Source: Hyalella azteca
Taxonomy: Eukaryota; Arthropoda; Malacostraca; Amphipoda; Hyalellidae
Direction: 5' to 3'
NCBI RefSeq assembly: GCF_000764305.2
Contig: NW_025936625.1
Span: 124,001-188,000, forward strand
Length of the DNA stretch: 64,000 nt
Part shown: positions 11,956 through 23,700 of the stretch, piece by piece
How positions within the stretch are numbered: position 1 is the first letter of the stretch
Layout of the letters: every line of letters begins with the position of its first letter
Program-made: the position numbers and the translations under genes
The notes under the pieces: model-generated
The model's database searches: none
Seen by the model: only the letters and a program-made list of their open reading frames with translations
What the model was told of the DNA's origin: nothing

Positions 11956-13051
11956 TCAAAAGGTATCTGAAGTGTTATTAATTTCATTCACGGATGACAG
12001 AACTGCAAGGCACATCGCAATAGGACTCTTTGTTTCACAGAATATGACAAGATTTTAGGAAAAAAAAAAACATGTTAGGCAGTCAACAATGTGGAGAATT
12101 TTGTTGCTTCACTTTTGCAAATGAAATTTCCAATATGATTCACGAGTTGATGCTCGTAATCAAGTCGGAGCTAGATCAGGTATCTTAATCGAAGGCCATT
12201 TCATGAATTCAGCAGTTTTAGGCAAGAAATGCCAGCCTTATCCGTTTAGGCGACATCTGAAGCGGGCACGATCGTAACTTCCATTAGTGGAAACTAACTC
12301 ACTTAAATCCTTGCGAATGTGCCGACAGGCGGTTTCAAAATTAACCCATCAAAATGAAATCTAGCTTTGCCTGAATCACACTACAATCCATTTGAAAAAG
12401 CATAAAGGTTCATCCTGTGTACATTGCCCAAATTTTATGATATTTAGACATTTATGGCGTGTTTTTATTTCATATTTTGTTATGTAACAATAATAAAACT
12501 TTTTAAATAGCTCTTATTCATTACAGATCACAGAATACTCTGTTTAAATTATGTGAATACATGGAATGATGATGAGTCAGTTAAAATTGAAAGCTACACT
12601 CTAAATTTCCGCAAGTTTACTGTTCAGAAATTCAGCCTCTAAAAGCGTCCACCAATTAACTCAATACAATAGTCAACAAATAATTCAAAAGCTATTCAGT
12701 TTTCTAAACTTGAAAGCGTGCGCAAGTGGCGCAATATAGTAATCAAGCGGTGAAATGTTTTACTAGAATGTTACAATTGAATTTGATTTCACGCAAACAA
12801 AGCAATTGTTAACATTGAGACCTCACATGATTCTTCTTTGAAATCAGAATCAAAACGTGGAATCGTTCACCAGAAACCATGGACAAAATGAAATGACAAT
12901 CTCGGCTACACGAGAGCACTGATCTTAATCACACATGATCGCCTCCTGTGACATCAAAGCGACTCGTCTCGCGTTGCCTACTACGCAACGCAACGCTCAC
13001 AGCAAGCCGGTGCCCTGAATACGTAACAAAATTGACCAACACTTCCAGCGC

Positions 13052-13362
13052 CTTCTTGGATATACTTCATATTAAGTCTTATATCGTGGAAGTCTTGAAT
13101 ATACTTCTTCCAACTTACGACCTTCTCCAACTTGGATATACTTCTTCCTCGATGAAGTCTTGGATATGCTTCTTCCAACTTCTTCCAACTTACGACCATA
13201 ATGGTGCAACTTATACGTACGACCAACGGCTTCTTGGATATACTTCATATTAAGTCTTATATCGTGGAAGTCTTGGATATACTTCATATTAAGTCTTATG
13301 TCGTGGAAGTCTTCTGACATAGATGATATAAGACTTTCTGACACAAAGTCTTCTGACACAGA
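13052..13362. repeat. Complex minisatellite, ~38-bp core
   Basis: A core CTTGGATATACTTCATATTA followed by AGTCTTATATCGTGGAAG recurs at about 13052, 13229 and 13271. Between copies are shorter CTTCTTCCAACTTACGACC blocks, and the end degrades into TCTTCTGACACA units. The open frames over it on both strands are repeat products. Confidence 0.85.
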
Positions 13363-13637
13363 GGTTCATGGATCATAATTTATGAACCATTTACCTTACT
13401 AACCATGTCTCAACAACACAAGGTGTTCCAGCATCATTAACGCTAACTGTAGCTCAAACTAAAGAATTATAAAATAATAATAAATATTTCATTGTGCTAA
13501 TATTTCAGAGTCATAATTACGAAAAAAACAACTTGTTGTAGTTTAATTGTTCCATTAATCCCAGTTGTTACCATATGGTACAATGCGAAGTGACAATTCG
13601 TAGTGCCCTAAATTTTTCCGGTTTCATATGAACCATA

Positions 13638-13905
13638 CAATGGTCATTGCTAATAGAAAAAAAACAAGTCTATATTGAATTCTAGATAGAATGTATCGTA
13701 CCCACTTGACGACTACCTATTTCATAGCAAAGGATGAACATTACTCCTCACTCCTATTTGATTCTTGATTTGTGTACATAACTACGACGATCGCCTTACA
13801 CTAGCCGCAATAAGATACGCCTGTAAACAAAAGTTCCAGTGTTTGTCTCACGTAATGGTGCTCGAGTGAGTTCTCTAATTGCGACAAGGAGGAATAGTGC
13901 GAGAC
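13638..13905. repeat. Dispersed repeat, copy 1
   Basis: This segment (starting near GGTCATTGCTAATAG) matches 17842-18062 closely, including a run of eight A's, CATTACTCCTCACTCCT and GACAAGGAGGAATAGTGCGAG. Copy 2 lacks an internal stretch of about 55 bp. It is probably a non-autonomous mobile element, but I see no clear terminal repeats or target duplications. Confidence 0.75.
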
Positions 13906-16442
13906 CAAAAACGTATTCACTGAACATTTACTATAATCGCACAACAATATAGCTTTAGATTACTCCAAAGGAATAATATTTTTTTTTTTTGCAGAAGCAG
14001 CTTGTGTGGAGTGAGCACAATTTGCAGCTTATAACTCGCAAGCTTGCCGCCCAATAAAATGTCCGGGTTTCAAGCAGTACTTGCTCGAAGAGGAAAATCG
14101 CACTAAAGTGAAAACTTAGCCCATAAAAGAACTACTCGGATTTACGACAGCGCCTGCCATTTCCCACTAAAAGAGCTCCTTCACTCTAACTTTGACAGTT
14201 CGCCGCAAGAACCAATGCGCTCTAAAACTAAACATGAATTTCTACATAAAAATCTATTTGAACCCTACTTTTATGATGTATACGGTTAGAAAAATCTCGC
14301 TACTTGCTGCACAGGTTTTCCCTCGGCAGGCCAATGTAAAACCCGCTTTTTCCAAGCCGAATCAATTCCTAAAAAGTAACTTATATCGAAGAAGTACTGT
14401 TGAAATTTTTAGCTCTATTCTTCAGAAGTACTATTGCGTCAAATCTTAACTGCAATTCTCATTTCATCTTCAGTGAACGCCAAAAGTCGTTTGCCATCCG
14501 ATTTCCATGTTAACAGTAAAGCCTTATCTCCACTGCATTGAGCTAAGCTACAATTCCATGAAATATACCCCTTAGGTCACATTAAAAAGGAGTCTGGACC
14601 ATTATTCTTGCCAATCTTTCATTATCGCAAGGAAAACCTAATTCGATAGTAGAACAATATGAAACGATAACAGTTATGAAAAATTCCGCACTTCTTACTC
14701 AAATATAAAACAGATCCAGATGAAGAGCACAGCAAGTATTTATTTTAGCCAAATGAAACGCTGAGAAGTTATTGCGTGATAAAGCTATTCGAGCCACGCT
14801 CATCAGGAGGCTAATCAGAGAATGCAAGCTCCCGAAGCCAAGCTGTAAATCACGAGGCATAGAAATTATGACTGAGCCACAGTTTTCGGTCGAAAGACAA
14901 TTTCTTCATGCGCTCGTAAAGTCAGTCAAGTTATGATGCTGAATCACGCCGAGAACTAATAAGAGACGGCATCTCCACATGCAATATTCAGTCGTATACA
15001 AACACGATTAATCATGCTAATCTTGTCATTTACACTTGTATTTCCACGTATTTCGTGATACCAAATAATATATACTTGTTGGTACCAACACCATGCAGGC
15101 CCTCAATAAAAACTAACGTTGATAATATGCAACGCATTATTGGGCCTAAGGGAATATTTAACTTTGTTTTATTAACGAGTAGAATCAGCGAGTCATTTAT
15201 CGTAACAACTCTCTAACGTAGCACTTGATCTTGGATCTCCTATATTCCATTGTTTGAACTGCTGCAGTGATCAGCTAAGAACTATACACCGTATTTCTCT
15301 AAACGACAGGCCTTTTGTTCGCTCCAGTTCGATAGAACTCATTTACTTCAGAATCTTTAAGTGAAAACCCAAGAAGAGCTGAAGCTCCACGGACAATAAG
15401 CCCATGATTTAACTAACCTGATCGGAGAAAAATTCTGCAAATTTACGAATTGCGAGAAATTTTTAATTTTTTTTATGAATGTAACACAAAATCATATGAA
15501 TAAGAATACCGAAGACCACCTTCCTTCCAGAACACTATTCCAGGAACATAAATATACAGCGAATAACACATTAAGCTCAATAATGGAGAAAGCAAAGGAT
15601 TCATAGGACAGCCTGGAAGACTTTGGTATTGGCCGCGTCTAATGACCAGCGCGCACGAGATCTAAGGAGACTGAGGGCGGTGATAAACAAGACCCTAGCT
15701 GATGGATTCAGCACGCCACACACAAAGGCAACAAACGAACGTAATAGTAAGTAAACCTTAGCGTGTGTTTCAATCATGTCCCAGACATGGTATTGATGCA
15801 ATGCCAGTCATCATGTTGGTTATCTTCAAAAAACAGTGAGTCATCTTATGTCATCGTCTCCTGATAGTGCACTCAGTCCTCTGCACCGTACAAATCACAG
15901 GCTACATGTAATCAAGCTAAGCTCTTATCTTATTACAGAAAATACGAAGACGATCGAAAGCTAATTCACACAAAGAGATATTAATTGAGCCGCAAAACTT
16001 TACTGAATCACGCAAGGATTATACAAGTTCATGTCATTTACACGTAATCAAATAATTTGTAATTTTTAAGATCAAGTAAAATAATTTTTATACCAATATA
16101 CTGTCCGGTGCATCTCCCTACATAAAATTTATTATTGAGGGGAAATAATATTAAAATATCATAGTCAGCATTTTGGGATAATTAAACGTTATTCGACCTT
16201 TTCCCTTTCTTCTCAACTTGATCACAAAATTGAGTTTACAAAAAATACTGTAACGTTTCTTCACGAATAATATAAATGAACATCAAGCAAGGTTGCCCCC
16301 AGATTTCCTGGCAGGCAATACCAAGACTGTAGCACAAGTCAAGCTTCCGTTCGCTTTAAGTAAACATTTGGCACGGCCGTGAAGTCAGAGATGCGCTCGA
16401 GTGTGGCCATACAGTGAATTTGCCTAAATTGACTTGCAGCAT

Positions 16443-16830
16443 GTGTGACGCGTGTGTAATGTGTTTATCGAAAGTGTGTCTTGTCTGAAATGCCTTTGCT
16501 GAAAGTGAGTCTGATCTACATTGTGTATCCCGAAAGCGTGTCTTGTCTGAAATACGTTTGCTGAAAGAGGGTCTGATCTACTACGCGTTTCCCGAAACTA
16601 TGTCTTGTCTGAAATGCCTTTGCTGAAAATGAGTCTGATCTACAATGTGTATCCCGAAAGTGTGTCTTGTCTGAAATACATTTGCTGAAAGTATGTAGGG
16701 TCTGCAATGATGTGTGTCATGCTTTCAGCGCGTCTGCAAAAGTGCGCCGTGTTTGCAACTTGTTGGCCAAATGTGATGTGCTTGCAGCGTATTTGCCGAA
16801 CGTGTGCCGTGTCTGTAACGCGTTTGCTGA
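16443..16830. repeat. 62-bp minisatellite
   Basis: Units spaced 62 bp (TGCTGAAA at 16497, 16559, 16621, 16683) contain GTCTGATCTAC, TATCCCGAAAG and GTCTTGTCTGAAAT. The right end degrades into shorter TGTGCCGTGTCTGTAACG-like units up to about 16830. Confidence 0.88.
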
Positions 16831-17841
16831 ACAAGCGGGCGCTGGCGGCGGCAATTACAGTGACGCTTAGCAGCTCATCGTTTCAAGCTCGAGTCAATGA
16901 GCAAAGACTGAGCGGACCGTTGATTGTGCTTCCACGACCTCGTATATTATCCAGGATGTTATACGTACAATGTCGCGCACGAACCTTGGCAATGAAACGT
17001 TGCTCGATGAAGACCAATGGGAACATAAAACTGTGGTTTTATTGTGGTAAGGAAATTACTGTACAACAATCCTTCTATTATATTCTTAAGATCTTATTCT
17101 TCACATAACAGTAGTTGGATCTAATAAAGTTATTAGATTTGCCGTCGTTTGTTGTTCTCAAGTTCCGATATTAAGTAAAAAAGTAAAACCCCTCTAAATA
17201 AATTACATTTGTAGATCAACGTGGTTACGCACAATGGAATTATCGATAACTATAAAATAGTGAATACCGACTAAAAAAAATACTAACATTGATTCTTCTC
17301 GCCAAAAAAATAAAAGTAACTACTGAGTAAAATTCAGAGCATCACATTATTTCGGGGAGAAGATTGCTCTCGAAGTGTGCATTTTAAATAAATTGGAATT
17401 TTTCTGGTTAGCGGAACTTGGTGAAGAAAAATCAGGGGAATTCTCTGAAGACTCACGCCAACACGTCGCTGGTTTACGAGATGGGATTCAGGGGCGATTG
17501 TTCGCTAGTGTCTCGTGAATACCAACGAGAACGTAGCACCTAACAGCAAAACATGGCTCTAAAACTGCCAAAATGCATTGCAAGTCGCTTAGTGAATCAC
17601 AACGAATCGTTAAGAAGGGCTTCGGTGGAATGAAATATATTGTTGAAGACCGCAGCTATAACTTGGTAAATGTAACGACAGCTTGCGAAATGAAACAAGT
17701 CAAATGTTGAAACACCGATCCATTTAAAAATTTGAAGGCGTACTATCTAAATTGTGAACCACATAACGAACTAAATAAGCATGCATATAACTTGGCGTTT
17801 AATGTGTGTAATTGTTCTATGTGTACTAGAAAGAAACCATT

Positions 17842-18062
17842 GAGTCATTGCTAATAGAAAAAAAACAAGTCTTAGTTGAATTCTAGATAAAATGTATCGT
17901 ACCCACTTGATGACTACCTATTTCATAGCAAAGGATGAACATTACTCCTCACTCCTGATTATTTGATGCTAGAATTGTGTACATACGTAATTACGACGAT
18001 CGCCTTACAAGTACTAGCCGCAACAAGATGCGCCTTGTGACAAGGAGGAATAGTGCGAGAGC
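17842..18062. repeat. Dispersed repeat, copy 2
   Basis: Same-orientation relative of 13638-13905, about 4.2 kb away, with small indels and a larger internal deletion near its right end. Confidence 0.75.
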
Positions 18063-20026
18063 AGAAACCTACGCCTCTAATTTGATATCACGCTCGACTG
18101 CTTGGCCTGCGGTTCAAAAATATCAGTACGCTGAATCAAATTTTTGAAAAGTTTGTCACCACGATCAGAAATCGCAATTTTAATATTTTATATAAATTTG
18201 TATTTATCAAGTTTTCCGAGCTAAAGAGAATCACCTCTCATGTAGGCAAGAGTAAATGTTCTTAGAGCAATTTGAAAACTTGAATTTTCCATCTCATAGC
18301 ACCAAAAAAAAATCAGTTTCAATAGATAGACATCAGCCATTTAATGGCGGACGGTTTGAACAATCCTGTTTCAAATAAATGAATTAAATCCGTTGTTGCA
18401 AACTTTTTTGTGCATGGAAAAAGTTCTTGCTCAACCGTGACAAACCAAGTTTTATATGGAAATGTTATCACGGCATTTTAGAAGTTTGTTACATTTTCCA
18501 TGCAGGAATTTCACACAATGAAAAATTTCTTCAGTGCAACGCGGCTAGTCTTTTGGCTAGAGTCCAATTTTGCCGAGAAGTCCAGTTCTGAAGTTGGCGC
18601 TTAGGTGTTACAGCCTTATGTTAGTTTCTTATGGTCATTTATGTTGGGGTAAAAACTATTATGTTGGTCCCCGGTGGTCATATCTGTTGGGGGTAAAAAC
18701 AACATCCGCCTCCGTATCAAAGGGTCAAAGAAAGCTTTGAGTTCTTCTCACTTCGGCGGAAAAACTCGCTCTCCAGAATGGACGGTGAGAGAAGAAGAAG
18801 AAGACGAAATATGAACTGAAGTTCTCACAGAAGAACTGAATCTTCACAAAACTGAAATAAATAACTCGCAGGAGATGTATCACGAAGGTGAGTCATATTT
18901 TGGGGAAAAATAGCCTCATTGTTAATACAATCAATCAGTAGACTTTTTGGAGTTAAACTTGATGGTTAGGAATATTAGTAGCGCGACATTATAACATTCA
19001 TCAGATAAATATTTATACGTAATAAAAGACTTAGAACCAAAAAAAGAACACGTAAATTACTTAAGTAATAATTCCTAATTTAATATTTGATAATATCATT
19101 GATAATTGCTAATTTTGGTAAGTCACAACAATGGGCAAGGCCGAAAAAGCAATGCCATTTTAAGAATGCATAATAGTTGATAATTGGCATAAAAAATAAC
19201 AATCCGATAATCAAAACTTTTCAAACAATCTATTCATATGGCGATAAATATATTAGAAAGGAAGTAGCCATTGCACACATATTTACGTCTCTTCTATTTT
19301 ATATTTAAAAGCTCAACGTAATCAAGGTACCATTCAACAATTAGGTCCACCCTTGAGCCCAAACATAATAATCACAAAATTAAATTAATAACGATAGACT
19401 GTCATTAAGGCAATAGAAATTCAGAGGACACTCTCGTCCTCGAAGCTTTCCATAACCGAGTACCCGCCTCCCTATCAGCAGAGCTAATTCACCTAATTGC
19501 TGGTCTCTAAGTTCCGACGTAGCAGAAACTACACTTGCGTCTCAGCCATAAAGAAGTTTGCCAGCCTCATTACTTTACATCGCGAGTTTTATTCGGTGAA
19601 CGATTTAAATACTTCCACTGAAATTCCCATTTACTTGAGATAAAAGAATTAAATCTAAGATCATTTATAAGCGAGGCTAAAAGTCGCCACTTATCTAAAT
19701 TTCAGAGTCGGATACTACGTTTAGTTGGAAGCAAAGTTATGGGCAAGTCATTCGTCAGGGAACGCTTCCTAGCCCTGTAGTCTGGAAAGCGGCAGGGACG
19801 CTGGTCGAGAGTTGTGAGAGACATTAATGGCTGATAACTAAGAGCTTAGCCTCCTCTCGACAGACTGATGGTGGTCACAGTGCAATTGGAAAACTGTTCC
19901 TTTCATCACGCTCTTCACTCGTGTTCGCGGTCAGCAGCTGTAAACCCTCTTGAAACTGGCGCATGCGTTAGACAGAAGCATATCTCGAAGCGGTTTGCCC
20001 TCATTACACAAGTGCCACGTTTGACT

Positions 20027-20175
20027 TAGAGCACATGCAGTTGGCTGAGGCTCGGCCGAGCTCGACAAGTGCGAGTGACGCGTTAGAGCACAGTTGGCTG
20101 AGACTCGGCCGAGAACGACAAGTGCGAGTGACGCGTTAGAGCACAGTTGGCTGAGGCTCGGCCGAGCTCAGACAA
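20027..20175. repeat. GC-rich 54-bp tandem repeat
   Basis: About 2.5 copies of a unit with GTTGGCTGAGGCTCGGCCGA and GTGCGAGTGACGCGTTAGAG. A 110-codon open frame (20094-20426, plus) starts inside it and continues past it with a hydrophobic stretch, but I cannot link that frame to any family. Confidence 0.8.
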
Positions 20176-20546
20176 GTTCTAGCTGGACTGACGAGTCCGA
20201 GAGCGATCAAACCAATGCCTTCTGTTACCAGGCTCAGACAGTTGCGTTTCTGTGTGCAATTAATGTGTTCCACCAATTTTATCTTGCCTTCAGTGTTTGC
20301 GTTGTCATTTTAATACTGTTTTGCTCTAGAAGTTTTTCAAGTGCACTCTATGCTACTGAGTTAGCTCAAAAGCAGAAAATTCGTAGTAAACCTGCTAAGG
20401 GTGATGCGAAGATTTCGGAAAGTTAACAACTTCACTTCAAATTCAGATAAACAATTCATTCGCTTTTCCAAATGCGGGGGGGGGGCGTTTTAATATATGT
20501 CTGATATCTCTCAGTGTGCAACACGTGGAACATATGTTATAATTAT

Positions 20547-21098
20547 TTTTAGCGCATTTTCTCATTTATGGAAAAAATGCACTATTGTGCTTGCCATGTC
20601 CGCCTGTCTGTCTGTCCGTTTGTCCGTCCGTCCGTGACCTCAAGTTTTCGTCGACGAGAAAATGCGCTCTCTGTCACTCACTGCAGTGAGTACTACTGAG
20701 TTATATTTTTTGTATTCACTTATTTTGGAACAATGCAAATGAAACTTATGACTTACAATTATTAGGATTTTGTGACAGTATCTACTAAATTATAAGAATT
20801 ATTCCATATTTAGTTTTTATGTCAAGAATTAAGCTTAATTAACTGACCAAGGGAATATTAAATTAAATGTATTATGCTTCTATCAAAGCAAACAAACTTT
20901 GGTCAATGTCTTACGTCCATATCGACTACGTTTGCTTAGATGTTTAGGGATTCAATTGAAAATCCCTAAAAATGTCAAATTTATTCGTTTAAATCGAAAT
21001 GTACGTCTTTTTTAGATGACAGACAGACAGACAGACAGACAGACGGACATGGCGAGCACAATAGTGCATTTTTCCATAAATGAGAAAATGCGCTAAAA
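20547..21098. mobile_element. MITE-like element with TCTG/TCCG-rich inverted ends
   Basis: The left end (TTTTAGCGCATTTTCTCATT, then TATGGAAAAAATGCACTATT and a GTCTG/GTCCG run) is repeated inverted at 21018-21098. The terminal inverted repeats are about 75-80 bp, enclosing about 400 bp with no coding capacity. A (TCTG)n or (AGAC)n microsatellite sits at the inner edge of each end. No clear target-site duplication is seen. This looks like a non-autonomous DNA transposon of a family I cannot name. Confidence 0.75.
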
Positions 21099-21140
21099 GG
21101 GAATCGGGAAGACGACGCAAACTACCTACGCGTTGTTTCT

Positions 21141-21270
21141 TTTTAGCACATTTTCTCATTTATGGAAAAAGGCGCTATTGTGCTCGTCATATCCGTCCGT
21201 CCGTCCGTCCGTGACTTCACGTCACGGACGGTTGAGATAATGCGCTCTCTGTCACTTACTGCAGTTACCA
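21141..21270 (+). mobile_element. Solo end of the same MITE family
   Basis: This repeats the left end of the 20547-21098 element (TTTTAGCACATTTTCTCATT, then (TCCG)n and AATGCGCTCTCTGTCACT) only about 40 bp after that element ends. No matching right end follows. Confidence 0.75.
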
Positions 21271-23309
21271 CTGATCTAAATTTTTTTCCAGCAGTATCAT
21301 TAATGCATGGAACGCTTTGATGGAATAAGTTTCAATAATAAGTAGACTAGCGTGATATTACTTCACAGTGCTTTTTTGAAAAAAATTCAAAACATGAGGA
21401 ACATGAACAAAAAATAAGCATTTTTACCAAATGAATTCCATTTATAACGACCCGAAACCATCTCATTTTTACGGCAATGACCTTGTGCTTTCTTGGCAGA
21501 GAAGTCCGTCTGTAGCTCATTGCTGCTGCCCGAAACTTTGGTCCTTTGAGCTTGGGTTTGTTTCGTTTAAGGGGAAAGGAGAAAAAACTCGCATTTTTGC
21601 AACTAATAAAGGAAGAGCCTGCACTCATGGGGGACTAAAAAATATTAACGTGATTGGGCCTAGAAATATTATCTATCGGTCATGCCTTCCAAGCTGAGAA
21701 AATTGATTGTTTAATGGATAGTTCAGCCTATACTACCGTCAATCATTAACGGTAACATATGTACTAGACACTCGTACAAATCCGAAGTAAGGCACCTGAA
21801 GCTTGCTGAAAGATAATATCGATGAGTCTTCGAATTGTTAAATGCAGTCTTTAAAAATGGACATGAGATCTAACGATGCCATAAAAATGCATCCTTGAAT
21901 TAATGGCCCAAAAATGTGATTGAAGCAAATTTTAGCTGGTTCTTCAAATGCGTCATGACGATGAAACTGTTCCAAACCATAAAATCTCTAAGAGTTCTTT
22001 TATATATCCGACAGTCATTCAAACACGAGCCTAACTTAAAAGCCAAAGAACACTCATTGCTTTTATTGCGTTTTACATTATTTAAATAAACAAAGCAATC
22101 TCGTGGCGCCTTTTCGCCGCGGCGTGCCGTAGTTTTCGACCCACTAAAGAACAGTCTGGGCGATAACAAACTTCAATTTTTGGGAGTTTTGTGAAGGGAC
22201 GCTGGACTGTAATAGAATATTTTGCTTCATAGAAGCACTCCACTCCATGAGCATAGATATGATGTCTTACACTCGTGGAGGCAGAGATCACATAAATATC
22301 CGAACTTCCCGATCAAAAGGTTGAGAATAAACGGAAGATTATCAGCGAGCAAGCGGTGGCCGAAGGTCGGCCATCGCTGACTGAGCCGATATTTTTTAAT
22401 ACAATTTCGGGAATCCAAAAACATGAAAACAAACTTAGCAAATCGTCGCGGACCTGGCATACGAATTGACAGAAAACAACAGAGGAGCACCAGAGTATCA
22501 CTAAAATAAACTTTCTTCTGACATTTCTGTCAACCAGAGAACGACTCGAATTGAAAATCATGATTTATTTTATTCACAGGGTTTGCTAGACCGGAGGTAA
22601 AAATTCTTGTACACATATAGGGAGGCTACAGGTGACAACTGCAAAAGTCCACGATGTTGGCTGCACTTCATTTTCTTGTACAGTGTAGGAGTTCTAGTCC
22701 TTTCCGGGGAATCAATTAAATTTAATTAGCTGCTCACAAGATTTTATCGTAATCTTTCCAAACAAATTTATTGCAACATTTTTTTATCCGCCAACTATAT
22801 CCAACATAGAACTCACGGACAAAAAGAGCTGGTGAACATGGTGACAGTTTTTGAACGTTAAACAACAGAATTAATTAGTGTAAAGTGGGAAGCAGATGCC
22901 ACTAGAATAAATCATCCACCAATTCATAAATAAAATGAATAATTTATATCGTGCATGACTCGCATCTTTGCCAAAAGAGTCAAATGTCGATCATCATGAA
23001 CTTTTCGCAGCCGCTGTTGGTTCGATCACTGCAGTCGCCTGAATATTTCATGTCGCTTCTATGTTGTCTCTATAATATAGGATACATAGTGCAGCACGCG
23101 ATAATGTTTATTTATGAAATACTCATAGGGAAGCGCCTTCAAGTTTTATAAGAAATTTGTTTCCAACAGAGTTTTTACCGTCATAAAATAACAGTACTGT
23201 TTACTCCCATTGTCAAGACAATAGTGTTTGTCAATGTAATTCTTGCAGTTACGTAAATTTGACACTGAACATGCAAGTTGATTTGTCAAAATGGTTTAGA
23301 CCAGGCAGG

Positions 23310-23700
23310 CTATATACAGGGTGAACCAGAATTAACTGACCCTTTTAATTTGTTAATAAATTAAAAAGTAAGAACGTTATGAAGTTGAAACTTGTTTTAT
23401 TTAGAAGAAGAACATTTTTATGGTAATATTGTATCCTAGTTTTTAGGATACATTAACTAACTAGGATACAATATTATATACAATATTTTAACTAATACAT
23501 ATTAACAATACATAATAAATATTTTAACTAATACAATAATAAAATATTGTAATAGGATGCAATATTTTAACTAGGATACAATATTACCATAAAAATGTTC
23601 TTCTTTTAAATAAAACAAGTTTCAACTTCATAACGTTCTTAGTTTTTTATTTATTAACAAATTAAAAAGGTCAGTTAATTCTGGTTCACCCTGTATATAG
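23310..23700. mobile_element. MITE with 131-bp terminal inverted repeats
   Basis: The element begins CTATATACAGGGTGAACCAG and ends with the exact reverse complement. Arms 23310-23440 and 23570-23700 pair with only a few mismatches, around a ~130-bp AT-rich loop that itself contains AGGATACAATATT repeats. It has no coding capacity. A TA-rich target duplication is possible but merges with the palindromic ends. It could fold into a long hairpin if transcribed. Confidence 0.9.
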
